The notes under the pieces are model-generated. The model was not told the DNA's origin and did no database searches. It saw only the letters and a list, made by a program, of their open reading frames with translations. Below are positions 1 to 7,709 of a DNA stretch of 64,000 nt, one piece after another (the first letter of the stretch is position 1; each line of letters begins with the position of its first letter). This DNA comes from Pseudomonas koreensis. Its GTDB lineage: Bacteria > Pseudomonadota > Gammaproteobacteria > Pseudomonadales > Pseudomonadaceae. The DNA lies in NCBI RefSeq assembly GCF_025447595.1, contig NZ_JAOEJU010000027.1:17710-81709 (forward strand), in the 5' to 3' direction. The position numbers and the translations under genes are program-made.

Positions 1-76
1 AAGCCGGAACAAAATCAAAACGGCGCAACCGCACTCATCCGAGTGGCGGCTCTATTCTCAATATTGGAGTCGACAA

Positions 77-589
77 ATGCCCAATCAAACTCAAAATTCC
101 TCTAAAGATCATCCTTACTTCATCCCCACCGTATTCACCCGCCACAACCGCTTCCTCCACGCCCTCCTGCTTGATCATCAAGCCTGGTTCTGCGCTCAAG
201 ATCTGGGCCGCATGATGGGCCATCCCTTGAACCCACGCGTCACGCTCAAACTCGACCCCGACCAACGCCGAACCGTCCGCCTGCGCAAGGACGGCGACGT
301 TGTCGAGACTCCGATGGTCAGCGAATCCGGCATGTATGCGCTGCTGGTTCACCACTTCATCCCGGAAAACCGCAACCTGCGGCAATGGCTGAGCAATGAG
401 GTGATTCCCATCCTGCGGGAAACCGGCTCAACAACAGCGGAAAACTGCCCGAGCCTGAGCTCGGTGCATTGGGCCGGAGTCACCGTACCGCTGCTCCACT
501 GGCAACAACAGGCCTGGGTGAAATGGCGTGATATGCCGGAATTGGTGCTCGGTCAGCAGCCCTATCAGGTATCGGGGACATGTAGCTGA
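77..589 (+). CDS. Bro-N domain protein (phage antirepressor-like)
   Basis: A 170-residue protein whose residues 15-115 look like a Bro-N domain, the DNA-binding module of baculovirus BRO proteins and phage antirepressors: a Trp-Phe-x-Ala-x-Asp-Leu segment near 35-42, then a segment ending Val-Ser-Glu-Ser-Gly-Met-Tyr-Ala-Leu and a Phe-Arg/Arg-x-Trp-Leu-like stretch (Leu-Arg-Gln-Trp-Leu, 102-106) before Glu-Val-Ile-Pro. GGAG lies 8 bases before the ATG. The last 55 residues match no domain I know. A terminator follows at once. There are no integrase, repressor or structural phage genes nearby, so it is an orphan; such genes occur as domesticated phage leftovers in Pseudomonas. Family call is fairly sure; cellular role unknown. 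Confidence 0.8.
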   Translation: MPNQTQNSSKDHPYFIPTVFTRHNRFLHALLLDHQAWFCAQDLGRMMGHPLNPRVTLKLDPDQRRTVRLRKDGDVVETPMVSESGMYALLVHHFIPENRNLRQWLSNEVIPILRETGSTTAENCPSLSSVHWAGVTVPLLHWQQQAWVKWRDMPELVLGQQPYQVSGTCS

Positions 590-610
590 CGGCCTCACTT
601 GAGCTAATGA

Positions 611-641
611 AAAAGGGGCGGACTCCAGAGTCCGCCCCTTC
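611..641 (+). terminator. Intrinsic terminator after the Bro-N gene
   Basis: A strong 13-bp GC-rich stem (AAGGGGCGGACTC and its complement) with a 2-3 base loop lies 22 bases past the Bro-N stop. It is flanked by A and T runs on both sides, so it could act in both directions. Confidence 0.8.
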
Positions 642-688
642 AATGTTCACCATCAACCTCGACGCATTTCTGAGCGCGCCCCTAACAG

Positions 689-892
689 ATGCACAACGCC
701 ATCCCTGCACTACCGCCCATTCTCGAAATCATCCCGAGCGACGAGAGTTTTGCTGAAGACTACCTGCAAAAATTCGTCAAACAATGCGCGGTTGCCGAGC
801 ATCTGCACGCAATCCATGTCGGCCTCGCCGATGCTGACGCGGGTAAGTTGATTGATCTGGCCACCGTGAAAGCCAAATGGCTTTCACGGTGA
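689..892 (+). CDS. Small hypothetical protein, antitoxin-like C-terminus
   Basis: A 67-residue acidic protein. I do not recognise the family with certainty. The end, with the pattern Ala-Asp-Ala-Gly-Lys-Leu-Ile-Asp-Leu-x-x-Val-Lys-Ala-Lys-Trp, resembles the C-terminal tail of small antitoxins of the Phd/ParD/RHH kind, where such a tail follows a DNA-binding part; no toxin partner is seen next door. Codon use looks coding (GC-rich third positions), but no good ribosome binding site precedes the ATG, which lowers confidence. The last 10 codons and the stop lie inside a perfect inverted repeat (862-891), so the sequence here is constrained by more than the protein. Confidence 0.5.
   Translation: MHNAIPALPPILEIIPSDESFAEDYLQKFVKQCAVAEHLHAIHVGLADADAGKLIDLATVKAKWLSR
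862..891. repeat. Perfect 14-bp inverted repeat with 2-base loop
   Basis: CACCGTGAAAGCCA (862-875) and its exact complement (878-891) are separated by AA. The palindrome covers the 3' end and stop of the small gene before it, and there is no T-tract, so it is not a standard terminator. It lies in the gap between two convergent small genes and could form a cruciform or an mRNA 3' hairpin for either. Confidence 0.85.
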
Positions 893-902
893 ACCTCCTG
901 TT

Positions 903-1088
903 TCAAAACCGCGAAACACTCCTCATCGCATCCACCAGATACCGCATCGCAATCCGGTCGCTTTCCGACAACTCGCGGTAACGCTCCACCAGTTTCAGTT
1001 CGTCAGGACTGAGCCGGCGTCTTCGCCGGACGTTGGTGAGGCAGGGAAAGATGCCCAACATTTCGGTGATGCCTTGTCCTTTTGTCAT
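903..1088 (-). CDS. Small basic hypothetical protein
   Basis: A 61-residue protein. AAGGA stands 8 bases before the ATG, a good ribosome binding site, which is the main reason to accept it. Residues 21-25 form a five-residue run of Arg, followed by Leu-Ser-Pro-Asp-Glu-Leu and a predicted helix rich in Glu and Arg (33-57). It may be a small DNA- or RNA-binding protein, but no family is recognised. It converges on the antitoxin-like gene, with the palindrome at 862-891 between them. Confidence 0.6.
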   Translation of the reverse strand: MTKGQGITEMLGIFPCLTNVRRRRRLSPDELKLVERYRELSESDRIAMRYLVDAMRSVSRF

Positions 1089-1491
1089 GGACGATGTCCT
1101 TTTCCAGTACGTCAGAAATTTTCGAAAACCGCATCGCCCTGCTCCTTTAAGCAGCGATTTGAGCCCTGCCGGTCGGATGTGTCGTGACCGGCGATGCCCA
1201 TAGAATAGAAATTAAATCGGCGCTGAAAAGCTGTTTTTAGAGTAATTAGTCGAAAAAAGCAGATATGCCCTATAAATCAGAAAAGGCTGTGGGATAAGTA
1301 ACCGTAACGTCTTGTTTCATTGAGACGCTGTCGCCGTGCTATCAATGAATTTTGCAAAATCAGCGAACGGATTAAGCTAGCGGGCATCTGTTACTAGTCC
1401 GTAGCGTTTGGCCGAAGGCTTGTCCGAACCGTAATTTCTGATCCAGTACGTGCCAGGAACGGCGCGGGATTGTCCACGACAGGTTGTATCT
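1089..1491. other. Intergenic region upstream of opgD
   Basis: About 400 bases between the divergent small gene and opgD. The part 1195-1375 is clearly more AT-rich than its surroundings and must hold the opgD promoter, but I cannot single out a convincing -35/-10 pair. A short imperfect palindrome, CGTCT...AGACG, lies near 1307-1326. No RNA gene or coding frame is evident. Confidence 0.5.
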
Positions 1492-3120
1492 ATGCACCGC
1501 AGGAATTTGCTCAAAGCGTCCATGGCCATTGCGGCTTACACCGGCCTTTCCGCCTCCGGCCTGCTCGCCGCACGCGCCTGGGCCGCCTCTGGCGGTGCCG
1601 CCGACGGTGAAGCCCAGGCCTTCGACTTCGAGACGCTGAAGCGCCAGGCCAAGCAATTGGCCGGCAGCGCGTATCAGGACACCAAACAGGTGCTGCCGCC
1701 GACCCTGGCGACCATGACCCCGCAGAACTTCAACGCGATCCGCTACGACGGCGAGCATTCGCTGTGGAAAGAGAACAAGGGTCAGCTCGATGTGCAGTTC
1801 TTCCACGTCGGCATGGGTTTCCGCCAGCCGGTGCGCATGTACAGCGTCGATCCCAAGACCCGCACGGCCCGCGAGGTGCATTTCCGCCCTCAGCTGTTCA
1901 ACTATGAAAACACCTCCGTCGACACCCAGCAGCTCAAGGGCGACCTGGGTTTTGCCGGCTTCAAGCTGTTCAAGGCGCCGGAACTGGATCGGCATGACGT
2001 GGTGTCGTTCCTCGGCGCCAGCTACTTCCGCGCGGTGGATGCCACTGGCCAATATGGCCTCTCCGCCCGTGGCCTGGCCGTCGACACCTACGCCAAGAAA
2101 CGCGAAGAATTCCCCGACTTCACCAAGTTTTGGTTCGAAACTCCGGATCAGAACGCGACCCGCTTCGTGGTCTACGCCCTGCTCGACTCGCCGAGCGCGA
2201 CCGGCGCCTATCGCTTCGACATCGATTGCCAGGCCGAGCGCGTGGTGATGGAAGTCGACGCCCACATCAATGCCCGTACCGCCATCGAACAACTGGGCAT
2301 CGCCCCGATGACCAGCATGTTCAGCTGCGGCACCCACGAACGCCGGATGTGCGACACCATCCACCCGCAGATCCATGACTCGGATCGTCTGGCCATGTGG
2401 CGCGGCAACGGCGAGTGGATCTGCCGCCCGCTGAACAACCCGGCAACCCTGCAATTCAACGCCTTCGCCGATACCGATCCGAAAGGTTTCGGTCTGGTGC
2501 AGACCGACCACGAATTCGCCAACTACCAAGACACCGTCGACTGGTACAGCAAGCGCCCGAGCCTATGGGTAGAACCTACAACCGCGTGGGGCGAAGGCTC
2601 TATCGATCTGCTGGAAATTCCTACAACCGGCGAAACCCTCGACAACATCGTTGCGTTCTGGACACCGAAAAAACCGGTGGCCGCCGGCGATTCGCTGAAC
2701 TACGGCTACAAGCTCTACTGGAGCGCCCTACCGCCAGTAGGTACACCGCTGGCGCGAGTGCATGCGACCCGTTCGGGCATGGGTGGATTCGTCGAAGGCT
2801 GGGCACCGGGCGAGCATTACCCGCCGGTCTGGGCTCGTCGTTTCGCCGTGGACTTCACGGGTGGCGGCCTGGATCGCCTGCCGCAGGGCACCGGGATCGA
2901 ACCGGTGGTCACTTGCTCCAACGGCAAGGTGCAGGACTTCAGCGTGCTGGTGCTGGATGACATCAAGGGATACCGGATCCTGTTCGACTGGTACCCGACC
3001 AATGACAGCGTGGAGCCGGTGGAACTGCGTCTGTTCATCCGCACCAACGACCGCACGTTGAGCGAGACCTGGCTGTACCAGTACTTCCCGCCGGCGCCGG
3101 ACAAGCGCAAGTATCCTTGA
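1492..3120 (+). CDS. opgD: Glucan biosynthesis protein OpgD (MdoD)
   Basis: A 542-residue periplasmic protein of osmoregulated periplasmic glucan synthesis, thought to control the backbone structure of the beta-glucans made by OpgH and shaped by OpgG. The start at 1492 puts a twin-arginine signal at the N-terminus (His-Arg-Arg-Asn-Leu-Leu-Lys, then a hydrophobic stretch ending Ala-Trp-Ala near residue 32), as in Escherichia coli OpgD; an upstream in-frame start at 1450 would bury it. The rest matches the OpgD/OpgG family over its full length, with the usual Phe-Glu-Thr-Leu start of the mature part and a Trp-x-Tyr-Gln-Tyr-Phe-Pro-Pro-Ala end. No opgGH lies nearby, which is normal for Pseudomonas. 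Stands alone with its own promoter region. Confidence 0.93.
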   Translation: MHRRNLLKASMAIAAYTGLSASGLLAARAWAASGGAADGEAQAFDFETLKRQAKQLAGSAYQDTKQVLPPTLATMTPQNFNAIRYDGEHSLWKENKGQLDVQFFHVGMGFRQPVRMYSVDPKTRTAREVHFRPQLFNYENTSVDTQQLKGDLGFAGFKLFKAPELDRHDVVSFLGASYFRAVDATGQYGLSARGLAVDTYAKKREEFPDFTKFWFETPDQNATRFVVYALLDSPSATGAYRFDIDCQAERVVMEVDAHINARTAIEQLGIAPMTSMFSCGTHERRMCDTIHPQIHDSDRLAMWRGNGEWICRPLNNPATLQFNAFADTDPKGFGLVQTDHEFANYQDTVDWYSKRPSLWVEPTTAWGEGSIDLLEIPTTGETLDNIVAFWTPKKPVAAGDSLNYGYKLYWSALPPVGTPLARVHATRSGMGGFVEGWAPGEHYPPVWARRFAVDFTGGGLDRLPQGTGIEPVVTCSNGKVQDFSVLVLDDIKGYRILFDWYPTNDSVEPVELRLFIRTNDRTLSETWLYQYFPPAPDKRKYP

Positions 3121-3145
3121 TGATTCGCTGGCGGCAGATCGGGTC

Positions 3146-3238
3146 TCATCGCTGGCAAGCCAGCTCCCACATGGATATCGATTGATCACAGAGCTTGTGT
3201 ACAACCGAAAACCTGTGGGAGCGAGCTTGCTCGCGATG
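3146..3238. repeat. REPIN (inverted pair of REP elements)
   Basis: A reverse-oriented REP variant (3146-3173, core GTGGGAGCTGGCTTGCCAGC read on the minus strand) faces a standard REP (3213-3238, GTGGGAGCGAGCTTGCTCGC) across about 39 bases. The GTGGGAG ends point to each other. It lies in the convergent gap between opgD and the acetyltransferase. The two halves are of different sequence variants. Confidence 0.85.
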
Positions 3239-3241
3239 GCG

Positions 3242-3775
3242 TCAATCCAGGCGACAGTAAAAGTGGATATCGTGAGGTTCGAGTGCAAACAGCTCGGGAT
3301 CCGGTTGCGCCAGCAACCGGCAACCCTGGCGCTGATAGAACTCCACAGTATTGCGCGACTCGGTCGCCGAGACGTACAACGCCTCGGCACCGACTTCCCG
3401 GCCATGCTCGCAAGCAAGGGCAAACAAACGCCCGCCGAGGCCCTGTCCACGGTAAGCACGGCTGATGTGCAAAAACTTCAACTGCCGCATCCTCAGGCCC
3501 TGATTGTGTATAACCCGGTTATCCACAACCACCGCCGCCACCATTGTCTCGCCATCGAAAAAACCGTGTAGCCACCCTCCGCTGCGCCAGCATTTCTCCA
3601 ATACCTGCGCGTTCTCCTCCGCTTCCCCTGCGGGCCAGCCGCGCATGTCGAAACGCGCCGGATACAGAATCAGCTCACCGTTTTCCACGCGATAACATTC
3701 CTCGATCAACTCGCTGCGGTCGATCAACGCCAGCAGCGGCAAGTCCGATTCAGTCAGCGTTCGTTCGATCAACAT
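3242..3775 (-). CDS. GNAT family N-acetyltransferase
   Basis: A 177-residue GCN5-related acetyltransferase, transferring an acetyl group from acetyl-CoA to an unknown amine. Motif A is clear at residues 107-116: Tyr-Arg-Gly-Gln-Gly-Leu-Gly-Gly-Arg-Leu, the pyrophosphate-binding loop, preceded by the strand Leu-Lys-Phe-Leu-His-Ile; later Asn-Thr-Val-Glu-Phe-Tyr-x-Arg-x-Gly-Cys is the usual motif B. The start at 3775 was chosen because GGAAGGGG precedes it; the frame runs 12 codons further without a better site. It follows the reductase gene on the same strand but a terminator separates them. Substrate cannot be told from sequence. Confidence 0.85.
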   Translation of the reverse strand: MLIERTLTESDLPLLALIDRSELIEECYRVENGELILYPARFDMRGWPAGEAEENAQVLEKCWRSGGWLHGFFDGETMVAAVVVDNRVIHNQGLRMRQLKFLHISRAYRGQGLGGRLFALACEHGREVGAEALYVSATESRNTVEFYQRQGCRLLAQPDPELFALEPHDIHFYCRLD

Positions 3776-3813
3776 TGGGCCCCTTCCTTTGCAACGCCAA
3801 ACGACAGGCAAGA

Positions 3814-3844
3814 AAAAACCCGCCAGTTCAATGGCGGGTTTTAT
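3814..3844 (-). terminator. Terminator downstream of the flavin reductase gene
   Basis: The stem AACCCGCCA/TGGCGGGTT around an 8-base loop, with A and T runs on each side, sits between the reductase stop (3866) and the acetyltransferase start (3775), both on the minus strand. Confidence 0.85.
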
Positions 3845-3865
3845 AGGCTGGGCGGCGGATCGGAA

Positions 3866-4972
3866 TCAATCCCGCAGATCAGACTCGTGAATCGGCTGAT
3901 CCCGATGGGTCGCACGTTGATACTGCGCCGGCCACACTGCTTTGCGTCCACCCAGATCATCGTCGGCATGCAGCGGCCAGTACGGATCACGCAGCAGCTC
4001 ACGGGCGAGGAAGATAATATCGGCCTGACAGGTCCGCAGGATGTGCTCGGCTTGGGCCGGCTCGGTAATCATTCCCACGGTGCCGGTGGCAATGCCTGAC
4101 TCCTTGCGCACCCGTTCGGCGAAGCGCGTCTGATAGCCGGGCCCCACAGGAATTTCAGCGTTGGCCGCCGTACCGCCCGATGACACATCGATCAGGTCAG
4201 CCCCCAAGGCTTTCAATCGTCGCGCCAGCTCCACGGTTTCATCCGGATTCCAGCCGTCTTCAACCCAGTCGGTGGCCGAAAGGCGCACAAACACCGGCAG
4301 TTCTTCCGGCCACACCGCGCGCACCGCCTCGGTCACTTGCAGCACCAGACGAATCCGGTTTTCGAACGAACCACCGTACTGATCACGGCGCTGATTGCTC
4401 AGCGGCGAAAGAAACTGGTGCAACAGATAACCGTGCGCCGCATGCACCTCGACCACACTGAAACCGGCGGTCAGAGCACGTTTGGCTGCTGCCACGAAGT
4501 CCTGAATGACCTGGGCGATCTGACTCTCATCAAGTTGTTTCGGTTGGGTGTGTTGCGGGTCGAAGGCAATCGGCGAAGGCCCGACCGGCGTCCAGCCGCC
4601 GTCATCCGGTTTGACGCTGCCGTGCTTGCCGATCCACGGCCGATGGGTGCTGGCCTTGCGCCCGGCGTGGGCCAGTTGAATGCCGGCCACTGCGCCCTGC
4701 GCATTGATGAAACGGGTGATGCGTTGCAGCGGTGCGATCTGTTCGTCGTTCCACAGGCCCAGGTCTTCGGCGGTGATTCGCCCGTCGGCCGTGATCGCCG
4801 TGGCTTCGGTAAATACCAGTCCAGCGCCCCCCACGGCACGGCTGCCGAGGTGTACCAAATGCCAGTCGTTGGCCAGGCCATCGACGCTGGAGTACTGGCA
4901 CATGGGCGACACGGCGATGCGGTTGGACAGGGTCAGTTGGCGAAGGGTAAAGGGTTCAAGCAGCAGACTCAT
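3866..4972 (-). CDS. NADH:flavin oxidoreductase, XenA/YqjM-type old yellow enzyme
   Basis: A 368-residue FMN-dependent ene-reductase that reduces activated C=C bonds with NAD(P)H. It belongs to the XenA/YqjM (thermophilic-like) class: the N-terminal Pro-Met-Cys-Gln-Tyr-Ser carries the redox-tuning Cys25, and His177 and His180 (His-Ala-Ala-His-Gly-Tyr) are the substrate-anchoring pair, followed by the family signature Asn-Gln-Arg-Arg-Asp-Gln-Tyr-Gly-Gly-Ser. Gln99-Leu-Ala-His-Ala-Gly-Arg-Lys is also typical. GAGAGGTG precedes the ATG. Natural substrate unknown; xenobiotics and alpha,beta-unsaturated carbonyls are the usual test substrates of the class. It may be P. putida xenA or a paralogue, so no symbol is given. 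Confidence 0.9.
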   Translation of the reverse strand: MSLLLEPFTLRQLTLSNRIAVSPMCQYSSVDGLANDWHLVHLGSRAVGGAGLVFTEATAITADGRITAEDLGLWNDEQIAPLQRITRFINAQGAVAGIQLAHAGRKASTHRPWIGKHGSVKPDDGGWTPVGPSPIAFDPQHTQPKQLDESQIAQVIQDFVAAAKRALTAGFSVVEVHAAHGYLLHQFLSPLSNQRRDQYGGSFENRIRLVLQVTEAVRAVWPEELPVFVRLSATDWVEDGWNPDETVELARRLKALGADLIDVSSGGTAANAEIPVGPGYQTRFAERVRKESGIATGTVGMITEPAQAEHILRTCQADIIFLARELLRDPYWPLHADDDLGGRKAVWPAQYQRATHRDQPIHESDLRD

Positions 4973-5190
4973 GGGGCACCTCTCAAATCAGTGGGCAGGC
5001 TCCAGGGTTCTGTTTGAAAAGTCGACGAGTGACAGGAAAAAGGTGCAGCACCCGCCCCCGCGGGCAAAAAATTCGACAAGACGTCACAAGGCCAATCAAG
5101 CAGTGCTTAGAGCCTAGTCGACATCCGGGGATGAGGGAGGGTTCAGAGTGATTCTGTGTGTGTGTAAGTCCGCCATCGTCGGAACGCCGC

Positions 5191-5254
5191 CCGGAGCAGG
5201 CTCGCTCCCACAAGGACAACAGCGTACCTGTGGGAGCGAGCCTGCTCGCGAAGG
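5191..5254. repeat. REPIN with very short spacer
   Basis: A reverse REP (5191-5212) and a forward REP (5229-5253) with GTGGGAG ends facing, separated by only about 16 bases, against about 40 in the other pairs. Both halves carry the same CC variant (GCGAGCCTGCTCGC-like), so they look like a matched pair. It lies between recJ and the reductase gene. Confidence 0.85.
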
Positions 5255-5256
5255 GG

Positions 5257-6966
5257 TCAGCGCGGTTCGATGTGGGCAATCATCAGTTGCACGGTTTCAT
5301 TGCCGCGAAACTCGTTGAGATCGAGTTTGTAGGCCAGCTCAACCCATTTGATCGTCGGGTTCGGCCAGATATCGCGATCAATGCCGAAGGCGATGCCATC
5401 CAGCTTCACCGAACCGCATTCGGTTTTCAGCACCACTTTCAGATGTCGCTCGCCGACTACCCGCTGCTCGACCAACTGGAACACGCCGTGAAACAGCGGC
5501 TCCGGGAAATGCTGACCCCATGGCCCGGCGTGACGCAGGGCCCGAGCCAATTCCAGATGAAACTCCTCGACCGCCAGCGTGCCGTCCGACAGCAGGCGCC
5601 CGGTCAGGTCTTCTTCGCGAAGTTGCCTACGTACTTCGGCGTCAAATGCCTCGGCGAACAACGGAAAATTCTCCTGCGGCAAGGTCAGACCGGCCGCCAT
5701 CGCATGACCACCGTACTTGGCGATCAGATCCGGATGCTGCGCCGCGACCACACTCAGCGCATCACGGATATGGAAACCCTGAACCGAACGCCCCGAGCCC
5801 TTGAGCAAACCGTCGCCAGCATCGGCGAAGGCGATGGTCGGGCGGAAATAACGCTCCTTCATCCGCGAAGCCAGAATACCGATAACACCCTGGTGCCATT
5901 CCGGATCGAACAGGCACAGGCCGAACGGCATCGACTCGACCGGCAAGTCCTTGAGCTGGGCCAGCGCTTCACGCTGCATGCCTTGCTCAATGGATTTGCG
6001 ATCCTGGTTCATGCCGTCCAACTGCGCCGCCATTTCCCGGGCCAGCGCAGCGTCGTGGGTCAGCAGGCACTCGATGCCCAGGCTCATGTCATCCAGACGC
6101 CCCGCCGCGTTCAGGCGCGGGCCGACGATGAAACCGAGGTCGGTAGAGGTAATGCGCGAGGCTTCACGCTTGGCCACTTCCAGGATCGCCTTGATCCCCG
6201 GCCGCGCACGTCCGGCGCGAATTCGTTCCAGCCCCTGATGCACCAGAATCCGGTTGTTGGCATCCAGCGGCACCACGTCGGCAACGCTGCCCAGCGCCAC
6301 CAGATCCAGCAGTTCGCCGATGTTCGGCTGTGGTTTGTTCTCGTACCAGCCGAGGCTGCGCAGGCGCGCGCGCAAGGCCATCAGTACATAGAAAATCACC
6401 CCGACCCCGGCCAGCGCCTTGCTCGGGAACTCGCAGCCGGGCTGGTTCGGATTGACCAGTGCATCGGCTTGCGGCAACTCATCGCCGGGCAAGTGGTGGT
6501 CGGTGATCAAGACTTTCAGGCCATGACGCTTCGCGGCCGCCACACCTTCGACACTGGAAATACCATTGTCGACAGTGATCAACAGTTGCGGCTCGCGGGT
6601 CATCGCGACTTCGACGATTTCCGGGGTCAGGCCGTAGCCGTATTCGAAGCGGTTCGGCACCAGATAATCGACATGCGCCGCGCCCAACAAGCGCAGGCCA
6701 AGCACGCCCACAGTGCTGGCCGTCGCGCCGTCGGCGTCGAAGTCGCCGACGATCAGGATCCGCTGACGCTGCTCCAGTGCCGTCACCAGCAGGTCCACCG
6801 CTGCATCGATCCCTTTGAGCTGCTGGAACGGAATCAGCCGCGCCAGGCTCTTGTCCAGCTCTGCCTCGGACTGCACGCCCCGCGCCGCGTACAGGCGGGT
6901 CAGTAGCGGTGGCAGTTCACCGAGAAAAGGCAGAGTGGCGGGCAACGGGCGAGGATCGATACGCAT
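5257..6966 (-). CDS. recJ: Single-stranded-DNA-specific exonuclease RecJ
   Basis: A 569-residue 5'-3' exonuclease on single-stranded DNA, used in RecFOR recombination, mismatch repair and base excision repair; metal-dependent DHH-family enzyme in the cytoplasm. Visible motifs: Asp75-Phe-Asp77-Ala-Asp79-Gly (motif I), Val-Asp-Asn-Gly near 132-135, and the name-giving Asp156-His157-His158. The DHHA1 part contains the conserved Gly-Gly-His-Ala-Met-Ala-Ala-Gly segment, and an OB-like C-terminal part follows. Length is normal for Pseudomonas RecJ. recO, which works in the same pathway, is also in this window at 47.3 kb but not linked. yaeQ lies just upstream on the same strand and may be co-transcribed. 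Confidence 0.97.
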   Translation of the reverse strand: MRIDPRPLPATLPFLGELPPLLTRLYAARGVQSEAELDKSLARLIPFQQLKGIDAAVDLLVTALEQRQRILIVGDFDADGATASTVGVLGLRLLGAAHVDYLVPNRFEYGYGLTPEIVEVAMTREPQLLITVDNGISSVEGVAAAKRHGLKVLITDHHLPGDELPQADALVNPNQPGCEFPSKALAGVGVIFYVLMALRARLRSLGWYENKPQPNIGELLDLVALGSVADVVPLDANNRILVHQGLERIRAGRARPGIKAILEVAKREASRITSTDLGFIVGPRLNAAGRLDDMSLGIECLLTHDAALAREMAAQLDGMNQDRKSIEQGMQREALAQLKDLPVESMPFGLCLFDPEWHQGVIGILASRMKERYFRPTIAFADAGDGLLKGSGRSVQGFHIRDALSVVAAQHPDLIAKYGGHAMAAGLTLPQENFPLFAEAFDAEVRRQLREEDLTGRLLSDGTLAVEEFHLELARALRHAGPWGQHFPEPLFHGVFQLVEQRVVGERHLKVVLKTECGSVKLDGIAFGIDRDIWPNPTIKWVELAYKLDLNEFRGNETVQLMIAHIEPR

Positions 6967-7020
6967 GGGGTGACAGAAGCTTCTCTTGAATACGTGGGAT
7001 TTTTCGGAAGTAGCGCGGAC

Positions 7021-7563
7021 TCAACCGCGCTCGCCTTGCAGCCAGGTGAGCTGCACTTCGTGCTGTCCGCGATCGTCGGTAACGAAGATCGTGCCTTCGC
7101 TGATCATCACGTCCCACTTGATGACACGGGGCATGTCCTGAGCCAGGGTTTCCAGCACTTCCTGAGGAACAGCAGCAATGTTGACGTTCTTCAGGTTCTT
7201 GATCGCCGGGATCACCTTGCCTTCCCAGACGCGCAGGCTGCCGTAGGCCAGCAGGCTGGTGCGTTCGGTGCGACGGGAGCACCAGGTCAGGCGATCCGCG
7301 TCCGGCTGGCCGACTTCGATCCAGTGCAGGACACGATCATCCAGGCTCTTTTCCCACAGCGCAGGTTCATCCACGTCCGACAGACCACGACCGAACGACA
7401 GCTGCTCGTTGTACCAGAGCGCGTAGGCCAACAGGCGCACGGTCATGCGTTCTTCGGTTTCCGAAGGGTGACGGGCGATAGTCTGCTTCACGTTCTCGTA
7501 GACGCTGCGGTCGAGATCGGTGAGGTTCAGTTCGAATTTGTAAGTAGTGGACGGCTGGGCCAT
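7021..7563 (-). CDS. yaeQ: YaeQ family protein
   Basis: A 180-residue cytoplasmic protein of the YaeQ family (PD-(D/E)XK nuclease-like fold; E. coli member was noted as a suppressor linked to RfaH-dependent expression, but the biochemical role is unresolved). The family start Tyr-Lys-Phe-Glu-Leu-Asn-Leu-Thr-Asp-Leu-Asp-Arg and the later Leu-Trp-x-Lys-Ser-Leu-Asp-Asp-Arg and Trp-Ile-Glu-Val-Gly-Gln-Pro are present, and the length matches E. coli YaeQ closely. The start at 7563 fits the family; the frame extends upstream 20 codons with no family similarity. It is 54 bases ahead of recJ and diverges from the CoA-transferase gene. Confidence 0.93.
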   Translation of the reverse strand: MAQPSTTYKFELNLTDLDRSVYENVKQTIARHPSETEERMTVRLLAYALWYNEQLSFGRGLSDVDEPALWEKSLDDRVLHWIEVGQPDADRLTWCSRRTERTSLLAYGSLRVWEGKVIPAIKNLKNVNIAAVPQEVLETLAQDMPRVIKWDVMISEGTIFVTDDRGQHEVQLTWLQGERG

Positions 7564-7709
7564 GAACGGGCTTCTTGATACGAGGAAAGTCGGCAAGTCT
7601 AACCGATGCTGTAGGCAATCCACGAATTGATGGCGATCAACCTTGCGCGACTGACAGCCGGCTATGTTAAAACGCTGTATCTGCTCAGCCTTGTCCTACA
7701 GGATCTCGC

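Noticed and set aside
1372..2529. Long minus-strand frame over opgD
   Set aside because: Composition is that of the antisense of a GC-rich gene; opgD on the plus strand is clear over its whole length.
5158..6906. 582-codon plus-strand frame opposite recJ
   Set aside because: recJ has all its motifs on the minus strand; the frame is a shadow with unnatural Gln/Arg/His content.
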